64,000 nt of DNA from Agriotes lineatus (lineage: Eukaryota; Arthropoda; Insecta; Coleoptera; Elateridae), in assembly GCA_940337035.1 (NCBI GenBank), contig OW679202.1, positions 51,353,763 through 51,417,762 of the forward strand. Reading direction: 5' to 3'. Positions 12,821 to 25,370 of this stretch are shown piece after piece. Position 1 is the first letter of the stretch, and every line of letters starts with the position of its first letter. A model generated the notes under the pieces. That model did no database searches. It was not told the origin of the DNA and saw only the letters and a program-made list of their open reading frames with translations. The translations under genes and the position numbers were made by a program.

Positions 12821-13640
12821 TTAATTTGGCAATTCTAAGAGAGTTGATTTATACCATAGCACTATATCTGAACAGGCTAACCGGATAGCATCATCCACAT
12901 CGTTCGGGAAGAAACTATACAATCGTGTATCATCTGCATATATATTATATTTACAATATCTCAATATTAAAAAAACAACACGAATATATTGAATACAAAA
13001 GATGAAGAACTGATCCTTGTGGAACACCAGCAAGTACAGCACATGAAGTAGAATATTCTTTATTTAAAATAACTTTCTGATACATATCTGTCGCTTAAAT
13101 AGTTTTTAATTAGAGAAGTAGCATTATTGCTAAAACCAATAAAATGTAATAGAGTAATCAAAGTAGTGTGGTCAATCGTGTCAAAGGCCTTAGAGTAGTC
13201 CAGATAAGTCCAGTAGTTTTGGGTTGTCATTAAGACGTACAATTGTCAAGTCGAAATGATCACAAAAACAAGGGGTAGTGATTGTGTAAATAACAATAAT
13301 ATATCAATTAGTGACGTTGGCGACATAGAAATTTTTTGTTGACGAAAATGCCGCGACGAACATTTCAGATTTTGAAAATCCGTGATGTAGCGACATTTTC
13401 GTAAATGTAAAAAAACTATGTCACCAACGTTATTAATTGATTTATCATCGTTATTTAGTATATCACGATGACTATCCATTGTTTTGTGATCATGGCTACT
13501 TGACAATTGCACATTTTGATGAGAAAGCCAAACTTTGGTATGAATTTAACATTAAACGGTTGCTTTTACGGTTATGAGGTAAAAGTATCTTATTTTTACC
13601 CTTTTTAACCCGGTTTCAGCTAATTACCTAAAATTTAAAA
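12821..13640 (-). pseudogene. Jockey/CR1-like reverse transcriptase palm, split by a MITE
   Basis: On the minus strand a degraded YQSLAF segment (about 13550-13510) precedes the MITE at 13241-13507. Coding then resumes with YLDYSKAFDTIDHTTL (13060-13242), continues in another frame as CAVLAGVPQGSVL (about 13045-13007), and ends with YNIYADDTRLYSFF in 12821-13042. These are the ordered RT motifs, with SKAFDT holding the first catalytic Asp and YADD the second pair, so the catalytic residues survive but the frame does not. At least two frameshifts and the MITE inactivate it. The family matches the C-terminal fragment at 9467-9851. Confidence 0.85.
13241..13507. mobile_element. Foldback MITE inside the Jockey-like RT
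   Basis: The ends AATTGTCAAGT (13241) and ACTTGACAATT (to 13507) are inverted, and the match continues inward: ATGATCACAAAA and TTTTGTGATCAT, GACGTTGGCGACATAG and CTATGTCACCAACGTT. Almost the whole 267 bases is one imperfect hairpin with arms of about 130. It has no coding capacity. It interrupts reverse transcriptase sequence on both sides, so it arrived after the retrotransposon. Confidence 0.75.
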
Positions 13641-13669
13641 AAAACACCTACTCGACTTGTCTTTTTTGG

Positions 13670-13860
13670 TCGTAATTTTCGATTCCTATGGAACACCCTT
13701 GGAAAAAAGTTCCACCTGTAGCGTGGTTTACACGTTGCCTTACTGTGCTCTTTTGCTTGCCTCCTGAAAAGCCCCTTACGAAAGTGGGCGAAACGTTGAA
13801 TTCTTTAATCTCAATAACGACACGGTCCAATCCCGACAGTCGTTTGTTACATAAAGTAGA
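13670..13860 (+). repeat. Penelope-like terminal module, copy without coding sequence
   Basis: TTACTGTGCTCTTTTGCTTG followed by CCTTACGAAAGTGGG and CGAAACGTTGAATTCTTT matches, in order and spacing, the modules at 7541-7662 and 62055-62185 on the opposite strand. No RT or GIY-YIG sequence adjoins it, so it is a detached terminus. The overlapping 60-codon open stretches on both strands are by-products of this repeat. Confidence 0.6.
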
Positions 13861-13870
13861 TGAAGTTTAA

Positions 13871-16080
13871 GTGACTGTAGGATCGATGATATGTTTCATC
13901 CAGAGATATCATCATATCTGCCTGGTTGTCCTGTTTATTGATAGAATTATCATCTAGATAAAAATTCGGTCATAGCAAAGGTCACCTGTCCGTGTATTGA
14001 TTTTACACTTATTTTGGAAAGATAATTTAAAGCATTGCAAGGTAGGTTATTTCCCTTTCTTGAAAGTTTGCAGGCAATTGTCACACATTAATCTTTTAAG
14101 TTTTCTTATCTTTTTGAAATTGGTGTGTAATCGCTGGGTAGATAGAAACATATTGGGAATTTCTCATTTTTTGGTGAGGTGCTTTTAAGCAGTCGGTAAC
14201 TATAAATGCACCTAGCAACATTAAGATAATCCTACAATATCTTACTATATTAATAAAACTTCTTTCAGGTTATTTAGAATATTACTACTTTGTCATCTAT
14301 TATAATGTGAAAGCAGGTATGTGATTATGAATGACGAAAACAAAAGCTTTAAATAACTGCAGTTCTGAAAACAATAAACAAATGCTATAATTTCATTTTA
14401 ATTTCCGCAATTGCACTTCCTGTACACCCAGCATGAGTTCCTAGAAAGACGAGTTAAATTGCGTGTTGTTGCAGGAGCACTATCTATTTAAATGAAAAAT
14501 GGAAAAATGAGGTGGCTGCTTTCTATGCAACTGCTAGAGGAAATGTGCATCAGAACGCGATTAAGGTATCTTGCTCTATAGACGGGCCTTGAAATGAACC
14601 GTGACAGCCGGAAAGAGTAGGAAATGTCGAGGAAAGAAAACGTCACAGAATACCAAATTCCTATTATTTCAAAGGCTAAAAATATTTAGGGGCGATGTAG
14701 CGTCGCCCGTTAACCGAAAGGATATTCGAGACCGTGCTTGTACGTCACTTCGAAGAGAACTAACCAAAATTTTATAAAGGCAATTATTTGCAGCTCTGTC
14801 TGCGAGAAAGACGGTCACGATGGCTCGCACGAGCAATACAATGGAAAACGTTTGGTGTGAAATTCGCACTATTTCGCAATTAAGTGCAGTCGCTGACTGC
14901 ACGAGATGTATGTACCGTTTCAAGTTTGTGTAGTTCCGGCAAACAGTCTTCCGTCTTTATTTGCTTGTCGCAGTATCTCTGAAATGAAGTTGAATAAATA
15001 CAAATCTTGGACTGATCTGAAGCAGGACTGCGGATATGTGTAAACACAGTCTTCGGCAAATTCAATTACTTATCTGCGTTATTTATACACAGAAGTTCAT
15101 AAAACCCGTCCAATTAGCGATGAATAGCGAGATATTAAAGCGGGAAGATGCCAAAACGTAATGACGCAGCGGGATCGATTTTTGTCCTGATGCGAAATTT
15201 ATTGCTTCGAAGACAATGAAATTAAAAGCGTTTTGATTTATTTATCTCATTAAATGCCCAGAAGGCGTTACACCAGCCCGATTAGTTTCCATTCTAGTGC
15301 TGCGAAGTTCGGGACGAAACAACGATGTAAATTTCGAGTTCCGAATTAAACGTAGAAGAAAACAGCGGCTTTATAAAAACGTTAGCTTAAATATGTACGG
15401 CAAAGCGCTCAGGGTGCTTTTAGAAATTCCAAATGGTGGCAGCGCAATCTGAAATGGAGCAGACTCACGGCGAAGCCAAGGTGAACGCACGCTGAATAAG
15501 GATATTTGAATATAAAAACTAGGATAATATAAAAAGGTTTAAACTGCATTTTAAAGAGTTTGGAAATCAAGTTAACGCGAAATGGATGGCTTGGTAACGC
15601 TTACATTTGGCACTCTGTTTTATTTTTAATCTGTTTGTAGAAAAACTCAGATAGGAATTTTATCAGAAAGGCATTGCCACGCTGTAACAAATGCTTCATC
15701 TATTGGTATAAAATTTGTTTACATACGCTTAAAAAGTACCCGAAAATGTCAAATACGTACAATTAGAAATACATTTGGTACATTAGATAGAGGGAATACG
15801 CTTAAATCACGAAATAACAATTACATGTTGCAATGAAAGGGCGTATTATTATTTTTTATATTGATTTATATTTTTGTATAAATAATAGGTATAAATACAA
15901 TTGAATCGCCATGTATATGCCCTTTATTTTAATCGACAAGCTCGAATCATGGTTGGGATTTAACACTTGGGATAATAAAAATTGCATTAAATTGTCACTT
16001 TGTTAAATACATTATTGTATTACTGTACTTTTGCTTTGAAATAACCTCCCTTATATTTAATACTGAATAAACCAACTATT
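13871..16080. other. Unassigned DNA
   Basis: No gene or repeat family is supported. A short hairpin, GATGATAT with ATATCATC, lies at 13887-13915. The segment 15100-15500 is slightly richer in GC but has no long frame or convincing splice signals. Confidence 0.4.
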
Positions 16081-17170
16081 ACTATCTGTTTAATCAGCAT
16101 GTGTTGGCATGTAATAAAAACTCATCTTAGGTACCTGTGGATCCATTTACCACATCAACGTCGCATCACATGTCTCCTTTTCCAAGGGCTACTTCCAATT
16201 GTACCGCTGAGATGGGTGTTTGGGGACCAAGGGCCACAACCAACTCCAAACTCAGAATTACCTGTCCAACCTAGTTGGCTGCAACGGCACCACCTTCAGC
16301 TCCACAGCTTTCACCTTCCTTGTATAGTTATTAAGACACATCCAGGAACCAGCAAACGTCGACTCAGTCACATCTTCTGCCAGCGATACCATACCTTCGC
16401 AGACAAACTCCACCAATTGCCTCCGCTTGCACTCAACCACGAAGCACCTTCATTATTTATGGTTGACGTATTAATTTAAGTCCACTGATATTACCTCCAC
16501 AACCCTTATTTTAAGTAAAACACTATTTACTTTGGCTACTGGGTTTAATCTAGTTAACATATCAAACCAGGGCCAAAAATGTTTTACTTATTGGAGAGAT
16601 TTTATCTTTTTATTGTTTGAATTGCTTTAGTACCTAGTAACTGACACATTCAATTAATACTAGATTCCATTTTAATTTTGGTTAATGTCTTTTGACACTT
16701 GTTCACCACTAACAACTATTTTTCTCAGTTCGCGGGTTTAATCTTACTCTCAGCTACCCTCTGACTTCATTAAATTGCTCACGCGTAACTATGGGCATGC
16801 GTTATGTGACTAACCTTACAATTTTTTAAACAGCTTGTAATTCAATAGTAATTTTAGTACGTATTAACATTGTTCAGCATTACGTTATTTTACAATCAAC
16901 TTCAGCTTAGCTACATTACGATAGCATAACCATCTTTATTAAGTGTGACACCGTCTTGTACTAATCTAAAAGCGATTTATTTCCATTTACTGCTCTTCCT
17001 AATAAAATCCTGCTTCTAAGTTATAGTCAATCCTGTCCACCTAAACCCATTTAACTTTAATGTTAATATATAATGTATCATTTTATTAGACAACTTTTAT
17101 TTTCCTCAGTATCAACATTTTAACAATTAAACCATAACCACTCCTGTTATTTTTATTTAATTCTTTAAAC
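16081..17170 (+). repeat. C-rich/T-rich strand-asymmetric repeat
   Basis: The first 400 bases are C-rich on the plus strand and hold an open stretch of 126 codons at 16099-16479 with no recognised motif. About 700 T-rich bases follow. The same two-part composition occurs at 39160-39660, 42960-43920 and 52280-52900, and on the minus strand at 46860-47490. Membership here rests on composition rather than alignment, so it is tentative. It could be the 3' part of an unidentified retroelement. Confidence 0.3.
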
Positions 17171-17249
17171 ATACAACGATTAATTGGACAGAATAATCTC
17201 CGGGTGCAACACCATAAACTCCCAAACGATTTATTAATACACATACTAT

Positions 17250-17425
17250 GGGCGCTGGTCAAACGGTCTTAATAGTTAGACAACCTCAACTGCTGTCCGC
17301 ATTCGGATGGGCGACCGACCCATAGCGGTAGTAAGGTCGCAACTAGCCGTGTTTCGAAAAACACGTTAACTTGCCGGTACTGGTTATCATTTCGGTAACA
17401 GTCGTTAGATTACGTCAAACATGAA
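17250..17425 (+). repeat. 5S-like/SINE-associated module with a hairpin
   Basis: CATTCGGATGGGCGACCG at 17300 resembles the intermediate-element/C-box part of 5S rRNA genes (GGATGGGTGACC). Downstream CGTGTTTCGAAAAACACG (17348-17365) is a perfect 7-bp stem with a CGAA loop, followed by GTTAACTTGCCGGTACTGGT. From memory, similar modules recur in insect repeats with a compensated stem. Most likely this is a decayed SINE derived from, or borrowing from, 5S. It is not a functional 5S gene because the 5' half does not match. Confidence 0.4.
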
Positions 17426-18585
17426 AATTGTAACACCAGAAGCCATACGGTGTTATTATTATTATTATATTGTGCAAAATCCTCGCCAACTATTTTAAAC
17501 CTTTTTATCAGTATCAGTAAAATTGTTGATATGTAGGTAACAAAGTTATACCGACTATTGCTTCATATAGAGCTTCTTGCAGAAGCGAATCTTCGTGGAA
17601 GCTATATTTAACTGAAAACCACAAATATCTTGGAATTTAGGGTAAACATAAAATTTATAACATGAAACTTCAAATAATTGAAACCAGATGGCGGATAATT
17701 TTACTAAATTAATCCTTGACAGGCCAAACAAAATCTCAGAAATTATAGAAAATGTTGATCTGTCGTTACGATCGTTTAAAGATTCCTATCCCGTCACTGG
17801 TGTTTAAGTGGGCACGCCGGAGGAGACCACGTAATTAGTCAAATCGACATTCTTATTGCGGTAAGATTTCAGGTCGCAGTTTTCCAAAACGTAGGCTACG
17901 GATTTGAAATTCAGAATTCTGTATTGTTTTGATTTTTGCTAAATTTCACATTAAGAATGGTTAGATACATTTAAAGGAGCACCCTGTATCATCTCGCTAC
18001 GCTCGACATAGCAGCCTTTTACAGCAATCTATTATTTCGGAATTCCCTGCAACCGCGTGTAGATTCACGCTAATTGCTCGTGTGACCGCTACTTGTTTTC
18101 TCATCTTACTTTCAATGGTACTGCATTTCAACTAAGTCAAATTTCTATTATTTTATGTTGCTTGTGTAATTTATCGCTAAATGTTTTACCAAGTAAGTGG
18201 CATGTTGTAGAATAAGTATTGGGCCATGTCCTCGTTAACAGTGCAGTAACGCGTTTGTCGATATTCCTATAGCCTGTGGTATCTCTAACCTCTGCTAGGT
18301 TTGCTTATCGCTCAACGTAATCAATAAAAACCTCGTGTTGTCCTAATTTGAGATAATGGTTTTAAAGATGGGAAACTAATACCTTTTCTAGTTGCGCAAC
18401 ACTGAATTACAAAAGACAGTGAATATTAGTACTAATAAAATATTTAGTTTAGGATATATAAGCTAATTTACATTATAACGCTGTTTCTTCCAAAACAGTT
18501 CTGGAAGTATACTTTTAGTTAATTCTTGTAGATTTTCAGTTTCAAGGAGGGTTGAATTCATAGTTAATTTGGTTCCTAGTAATGC
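17426..18585. other. Unassigned DNA with one CACCCTGTA end
   Basis: The only landmark is CACCCTGTA at 17980-17988, a right-hand or inverted copy of the TACAGGGTG motif. No coding features are supported. Confidence 0.4.
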
Positions 18586-18589
18586 TTAG

Positions 18590-18740
18590 AAATCTGTAAC
18601 CTTTCATTCGATAAGAATGGTCTGATGAAAGCAAGCAGGTGGCACGGAGCATCGTCATGATGCAGCATGAAATCGTTTTTATAATTATGTGATCCTTTTC
18701 GCAGCGCATTTCACAAAACTTCCGTTGTTAGTTCACCTAA
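18590..18740 (-). pseudogene. Mariner-like transposase fragment
   Basis: The minus strand reads NDFMLHHDDAPCHLLAFIRP, matching the second catalytic-Asp block of mariner transposases (LHHDNAPCH). An upstream stretch KLGELTTEVL is plausible but unassigned. Only about 45 codons are visible, with a stop before the block. Neither the first nor the third catalytic Asp region nor inverted repeats were found, so it is a short relic. Confidence 0.65.
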
Positions 18741-18759
18741 TTTGGGGCAAAATCTAATG

Positions 18760-20425
18760 TCCTTTGCTCATCGTCACTGCTTTTCATTTCTTGCTCTAAA
18801 AATCTTAAACAATTCTTATCAAATTCCATATATCAATCTAAGTTTGATTTTATTCAGAGCTAATGTTTTGTCCAGTCAATTAATTTCTATTTTCGATTTT
18901 TTTTTATCAAAGGCATGCTATTATTCGACTGGATACTGATTTGCATTGGAAGTAATCAGTCGATATTTGAACAGTCAAATGACCTCTATATCAAGCTAAG
19001 GAAATACGAGGAAAGTTTTATTAATATGTTTCTAATTAAAGTACTAAGAAACGTTTGCTACAGCTCGAATTTGTTGTGTTTAAACTGCCGCAGACAAAAT
19101 TTTAATTACTCTTCTTCTGTAATTACGTTTTTAAAGGAAATTAAAAATTGAAGGCCTAAATTCAAACCCACGAATGATTTATTTTTGCGACTAAAATGGG
19201 AAAGATATTTTGACAAGCTTGCCTTTGTGGTTTGCCAATTTCGCGAGGAAGCTCTGGAAAGCCAAGTTCTCTTATAACAATTTCAGAAATACCTAGGTAT
19301 TATGTAGTGCTGTCAAGTGAAAACCGCAATTTTCTTAAACATCAAAACAGACTTCACTGTTGTATGGGCATCTGGTTTTTAATACCTGTCCAGTGACTCC
19401 AGATTTTGAGTCTAGGGAATTTTGGTTTCTTATAAATGTCAGTTGTTCGCTTCGATCTTGGCTAGTACTTGAGTTTTTTACAGACGCTTCAAGAGGCTCT
19501 TCTCGAATCACCCGTTTCGTACACTTTCTCGTGCGTTATTAAGGATACATCTATTTGTTCGGCTTAGGTGTTTGTGACAGAAAGTGCAATTATGACAATG
19601 TTCGCGGCATGCATACGACGTGCATTTAGTTGAATGGGTTTCAGAGATTTACAGCTTAGCTTCTTTGTGTTTCTGTTGCTTGATAATTCAGAAGCGGATA
19701 TGAAAATTTTAGACATGCTGCAAGAAAATCTAGTTATAAAGTATGTACACCATGTGTATACGCTATTCAAGGGATATTAGTTTGTGTTAAAAAACCTATA
19801 ATATTGGGAGTTTTCAATGTCCCAGGGGTCAGCAACATTACTTGAAAACTAGAAATATTAGCAAACTCTATCAGAAGTCCTCTCATACGCGATTTCTTTA
19901 TTAACCCCTTTAATAAAAAATCTAACTACGCCAACGCAAAAAGAGCACAAACGCACAAAAATGAATTGCTAACAACGTTTAAAACAGATAGGTAAGAGGA
20001 TTAACTTACGAACAAGTTAGAAAAGAGTTTACGAGAAAAAATCATAAATTTGCTCCGACAAAAGACAGAAAGCGTTGACATTGGAATGACAGAAATATAC
20101 ACCTAAAGCCGTTGTTATGTGTTAAAAGTGTAATTAACATGAAAATTTATTTTGTGCATAATTCGTGTCCATGTAAAACCTCCTTTATTTGAACGCGGTC
20201 GTTGTGTAAACGCAGCTTTAGCGACTGACTTGTGATTTGTTTTACCGACAGACGTAGCAGCTTATAACATGGCTCCAAGTTTTAGTTCTTAGCTGCTGGT
20301 TCCGTAGAATATTATTTGTGGAAGCTTCGCTGGTATGTGGTTTTTGAGTTTTGGGCATTTTAGTCCACGTTCTTGAAACGGGTTGTCATCACAGGACTTC
20401 TTCCCGTTTCAACCAATTGCCTGTA
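18760..20425. other. Unassigned DNA
   Basis: The open stretches at 18742-19151, 19360-19542 and 19564-19770 carry no motif I know and have the base composition of the surroundings. I do not annotate them as genes. Confidence 0.4.
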
Positions 20426-20427
20426 TG

Positions 20428-21764
20428 TACAGGGTGAGTGCAATTTATTCTTTTTTAGTTGTGGTAACTTAATTGCAGTGAGATGACTTTCGTCCGGTAT
20501 TTTTAGCATCATCTACAGGGTGCAAACTACCTACGATTCCGTTTGCTTGAGAATTTTACTACAGACGTCACCCGGGTGTTGTGGAAACTTCTGTGATCTG
20601 TTCGATTTTAGAAGGCCTTTCTGCACCATGAGAGCCTAGTTCAAATTTGGGCCTCATCACCTGAGAGGTTTGCTAATTATGTTTGCTGACGTCGACGTTC
20701 TGCAGCCGCAGCCCTGTTTGGGGGTTACTCGTTTTACCTTCTTCAAAAGCGTGAGGCTTTAAGATAAGTCGTGCAACTTAATAATTTGTGTTAATAATAT
20801 TAGTAACGTAGAAACTATAGCTGTATTTAATATGTAATTGTATATCTCACTGGTTAAATAGTAGATTTGATTTATTTGTGTTGTGCTAATCACTTCTATG
20901 ATAGCATAAATTTGGGGTGCACCTTTCGAGTAAGCGAAGCATAATCAAAATTTACAACATTTCTGTACTAGTTATTATGTGCGGTGTTGTTTAATAAATC
21001 TAATGCACATGCATGTATCATTCAGTGTCTAATTTCGTTGCTGCGATTAATCTGAGTTTATAAGTTCTGAGTATATTTGTTGTAATTGAGAAACTTGTTG
21101 GCGCTCATTATATTTGACACTTACAACATTTGAAGAACTGCACGCCGTCTTTACTAATGTCTAGCTGGAGGACTTTCAAATATACTTTCGTAGCGTTGCA
21201 GTATTTAAAATTATTTAAGCAACTATGGGAAACAACTGTTGGCGCTAACACAGTGTGTGACAAAAGCCTTAACGCAAAATAAAATCTATGCACCTTTTAT
21301 GTTTGCTGAAGCTACAGTTTTTAGAGCCTGAATTAGTAGATGATGGCATTTTTGGTACTGTCGTGTTTCAGCAAGATGGGGCCACCCTATTTTGCGAACA
21401 GCTTTTCCAGATAGATTAATATGCAGATGATCATAACGACTTTGAGCACCGCGCTCACTGGACCTATTCTCACTGGATCTTTTCGCTTAGAGTTTTACAG
21501 CTCTAAGGTGCACGAAGCTAAGGCTAAATAAGGTTACATAATTTTTATGACTTTGAAAACATTACAGATTACACCGAATATGTTGCTGAAAGTTTTTCGG
21601 TGTAGCTTAGAACGTTGGCAGCAATACTTAGAAATGGAAGGTTGTCGCGCTGAACTACATTAATAACTTGATTAAATTGCGTTTATAAATTTAATACGAC
21701 TAAAACTACTTTTGAAATTATCAACAGTTTTTTTATAAGAACGGGACCTTATCATCACCCTGTA
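20428..21764 (+). mobile_element. TACAGGGTG-ended DNA transposon remnant
   Basis: TACAGGGTG occurs at 20428 and again at 20514, and CACCCTGTA closes the element at 21756-21764, with transposase C-terminal sequence between them (21290-21665). The ends match those of the 28660-30557 element for about nine bases and then diverge. Which of the two left motifs is the true end is unclear. Most of the expected transposase N-terminal half is unrecognisable. Confidence 0.5.
21290..21665 (+). pseudogene. IS630/Tc1/mariner-superfamily transposase, C-terminal remnant
   Basis: Readable blocks are LQFLEPELVDDGIFGTVV and FQQDGAT, the second catalytic-Asp block, near 21310-21385. After frameshifts come ITPNMLLKVFRCSLERWQQY and a terminal ELH stop at about 21660. 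This order matches insect transposases of the FLQDGAPPH type such as the one at 28892-29970. The SPDL third-Asp block is too eroded to read. Stops and frameshifts make it non-functional. Confidence 0.65.
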
Positions 21765-22810
21765 TACATAGAGATTCATTTGAACGTGATCGGTTCATAT
21801 CTGATTTATCACAAAAAAATCAATTATGTATCTGTAAAAGTTTAACAACACTGTAAGTTTGATAACCAAACATTATTTTCAACTATTGCTGACCAGAAGA
21901 TTTTTTTTTGAAATTGAACTTCAGATCATACTTAGTTTTTTTTTAATTCTCAAGTATTTTTTGGCAACTAGCTAACAATAGACGTCTTTAAAAAAATCGT
22001 AGCGACACTATTTGAGCTAATTGAGTAATTTAATTAAGTCTCAAAGGGGTTGTTGTAAGCTTCTCTGATTTGACAGTAAAACAGTTTGGCTGAATTATAC
22101 AGGGTGCTTATTCAGAGATAAGCACTCAAAACAGATTTAAAGGAAGCTGGTTCGGTCGTTAGGTTAATTTCGAACTTTAAAGCTATAGTCATCTGGAGCA
22201 CTACCATATTGCAGCTATAATTTGCGACTTGTATAGAGGGGTGCATTTTCAGGGAATTCTTGTAAATCTTTGCAAAACCTTATAGTAGTTTTCCCACTAA
22301 TATACCCTTAAAAAACTATACAATACCATAATCTTGCAATATTCTGCCCATACCATATATTTTGGTGATCTACCAGTCTAATAAAATCACTCTAGCATAA
22401 TAGTGAAAATCCGTTTTTGTAAAATCTCGCATCATGCATAACTAACGCAAAAAAAGTTTTTTTGGTCTCGATGTTTATTGATGATTCATTCACCAAAATA
22501 TAATCGATCTTCAAAATAAGTCTGATCCAATTCTTGTAGTAACTGTAGTGTTTGAATTCTCAATTTGCATATTCTTGTATTTGCGGGTAGTGAATTTATG
22601 TTTTTTTGGCGGAGCGTTTGTAGCCAGCTCTGTCACAGCTAAGAATATGATGATCAGCTTAATATGTTTCCCGTATATGAATATTCACAAAGTCATTTGA
22701 ATGTTATCAGATGGGTCTATGTGCAATCAAATCGACCACCGCCTGATTAATAGAAGATCATCCACATCCTGCTGCAGGTCGGATCATTTTTGATCCAAGT
22801 CAGATTTTGA
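21765..22810. other. Unassigned DNA with a TACAGGGTG repeat head
   Basis: TACAGGGTGCTTATTCAGAG starts at 22098 and contains a small hairpin (GTGCTTAT with ATAAGCAC). No partner end was found. No coding features are supported. Confidence 0.4.
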
Positions 22811-22814
22811 TGGA

Positions 22815-24745
22815 GTATTAATAGTTAGGTAACAAACAAATCATAGGCAGAAAAAATTAAACGTCGAAATACTGAAAATACCCGAAGTACAAATTAAGTT
22901 AATCAAAGAAATAGAAAAGAAAAATAAGAGAACAGCATAACAAAAGTGACTCTACATACAGTAAATGAAACGAACTTAAACCAGTAGTGAGAAATACAGC
23001 TAACTAAGTAGGTAGTGGGAACAATAAAACACCAAAAAGAAAAATCTGGTTTGACAATGAATATAGAGAAAGCATTAGAAAAACATGAAATACATAGATG
23101 GATGAATACGAGATATAGAGAAAACCTTTAAAACAGAGCGGCGAAGAGCTGATAGAATTTGTAGACTGAAAAAATAGAAATATGAAGACAACCAGCTCTT
23201 AAACATAGAAAAAGAGTGTAATGGAAACCACACCAGACACGCTTATAGGTTAGTGAAGAAACTGAGAAAAGGATATAAATCATGCAGAACGCTGTGTGGA
23301 GATTGAAAAGGAAGAATAGTAAGTGACTTAAAAATATGTGGAAAGTTTATTTCCAAGATTGATTAAATATTAGACCAGAAAGGGAAACGCAAACCAACCA
23401 ACAAAACGAACAACAAGAAGTCTTAGTTAAGCCATCGTCATTTGATAAGGTCCAAAACGCAATTCCAAAATGGAAAGGCGCCGAAGATCGACAATGAACT
23501 TTTTAATAAAAGTATTCATTACTTGCTACAAATGATATGGGAAAATGAAACATACCCATTGAATGATCCAACTCTATAATATGTTAGATATACGAGTATA
23601 GGGCAGGAGATAAATTATGTTGCTAAAATGATCGTGGAATATATCTCTGATACACTGACTATATGGCATTCACATACATACTAAACCAACCAAAATTCCA
23701 GCCCTATAAGTACAAAGAAAATTATAGGTAAATACCAAGTGAGCTTCAGAAAAAATAATATCCACCATTGACCAGATCATTGCCGTCAATCAAATATTAC
23801 ATAATGCTTGGGAATATGACATCGATGTATACCATATATTTGTAGACTTCCTCCAAGCCCATGACTGGCATCAATTGGCAACAATTATACACTATCCTGG
23901 ATTCTAACGGCCCAGCTAAATTAATAAGACCAGCACAGGTACCCTGAACGAATACAGAAGCTTGCATTCGCGCACAGAATGAGTTGACAAAGATATTTCA
24001 AATAACTCCAGGTTTAAAACAGGGAGATGAACTGGCACATACCCTGTTTAACCTTGTTCTCGAATACATCTTAAAAACTGAATGTGGGAGGTTCCAATGT
24101 ACTGATTAATAAAACTGTTTCGCTGGCTACCTGTAGGGAAGATATAAACATCGTGAGTCGAACAGCAAGAGCTATGGAGGAAACATATGTAGAACTAAAA
24201 GAAGGCGTGGTAAATTCAGTGGGACTAAAAGTTAATACAGAAAAAACAGTCATGCTGCAAACGAAAGCAAACGATACCAAAAAGAATTCTACCTGGGAGT
24301 AGAAGTATGAAAGCAAGGCAGTGAAGATGGAAAAAATACTGCGGCGCATCATGCAGCTAACAAGGCATACTTGTTCCAGACGCTGTTCCACATATTGAAA
24401 AACTATACACCGTAACATCAAACTACTAATATACAAAACCATTATTAGACCTATCTTTGAAAGGAAGATATTGAGCAGTATATTAGGGCCAGTGTAGGAA
24501 AACAGCTTAAGCGGTCATGAATTGTACCACTATCTCAAAGGCTATGGCCTGCCCAGACTAAAATTGAAGACGAAAAAATACCCAAACCACGTGGAAGGCC
24601 GAAAATAAGATAGGAAGGCGTAGTTGATGGAGATAGCAAAAAACTTATAAGAACTAGAAGTTGGAAAAGAGAGGCTAGAGATGAAGGAGATTGATGGCGA
24701 TAACCGACGGAGGCTATTATTAATTATTATGAAGAATTTTTGATA
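22815..24745 (+). pseudogene. RTE-like non-LTR retrotransposon, long decayed copy
   Basis: The motifs follow the standard order. A linker reads YEDNQLLNIEK and RKGYKSCRTL near 23190-23290. The RT fingers read IDQIIAVNQ and WEYDIDVYHIFVDF near 23770-23860. GLKQGDELAHTLFNLVLEY lies near 24010-24070. DINIVSRTARAMEETYVELK and GLKVNTEKTVMLQTKAN lie in the open stretch 24084-24302. The thumb reads RRIMQLTRHTCSRR and KTIIRPIF near 24340-24450, and the tail GRPK and NWKREA-like pieces lie near 24590-24700. This is clearly RTE-type. The YADD box is reduced to a DIN context and at least five breaks are present. The minus-strand open stretch 24071-24442 is its shadow. Confidence 0.85.
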
Positions 24746-25109
24746 CCGGCTACTGAACGATGTGTAACTAGAGATCAAGTTTATGTATGCTTGATGGAGG
24801 ATTTTACATTAAACTTGCAACCACCAGAAATATGTGTTCTTCATCCGTGGCTGGTGTTCTGCTTTCATGTTGAACTTCCATATCCTCTCAAATCTTTCCC
24901 AACCATAACCTCTTACTACGAGTAAATAGTTTTTTATATTTTCCAAGAGCGTATACCATCAATTAGTTCGTTTTGTGAAAAATCCAGTATACGCAGCACT
25001 TTACCAAAATTTTGTGCTTGACAGTTTTATTTAGATAACTTTATGTTTCCAATTATTTGTTTCGTGGCTCTCTTTTAATGAACCACCGATAGTGGTTACA
25101 AATTGTTTT

Positions 25110-25370
25110 ATTTTACAACATAATAGTAAGTCTTTTGGAAAACACAAGCATTCTTGGCGTTCTTTGTAAAGCCAAAAGTGGTTGTAACAGGCACCAAAGT
25201 GTATATTTTGTATATTCATCATCAAAGTAAATTCGATTTACCCGTAACCATTCATCCATTGTTGATTTACGAGACTTATAATAAATGTGTGGTTTATCAA
25301 CACAACACACATATAGTGGAATGGAGCATTGTCCATAAACACAACAGACTTCCGATTCAGTGCACATAAT
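25110..25370 (-). pseudogene. DDE transposase fragment (MDNAPFH block)
   Basis: The minus strand reads VVFMDNAPFHY in one frame (about 25340) and SRKSTMDEWLRVNRIYFDD in the next. This is the second catalytic-Asp block and following segment of DDE_3-type transposases that carry MDNAPYHS. One frameshift separates the two pieces. The final LPPYHC-like block is not found. Neighbouring sequence on either side gives no inverted repeats. Confidence 0.6.

Noticed and set aside
17290..17400. A 5S rRNA gene
   Set aside because: Only the part around GGATGGGCGACCG matches; the 5' half and terminator do not.
24071..24442. 123-codon minus-strand frame
   Set aside because: It is the antisense of the RTE reverse transcriptase, whose plus-strand motifs are clear.
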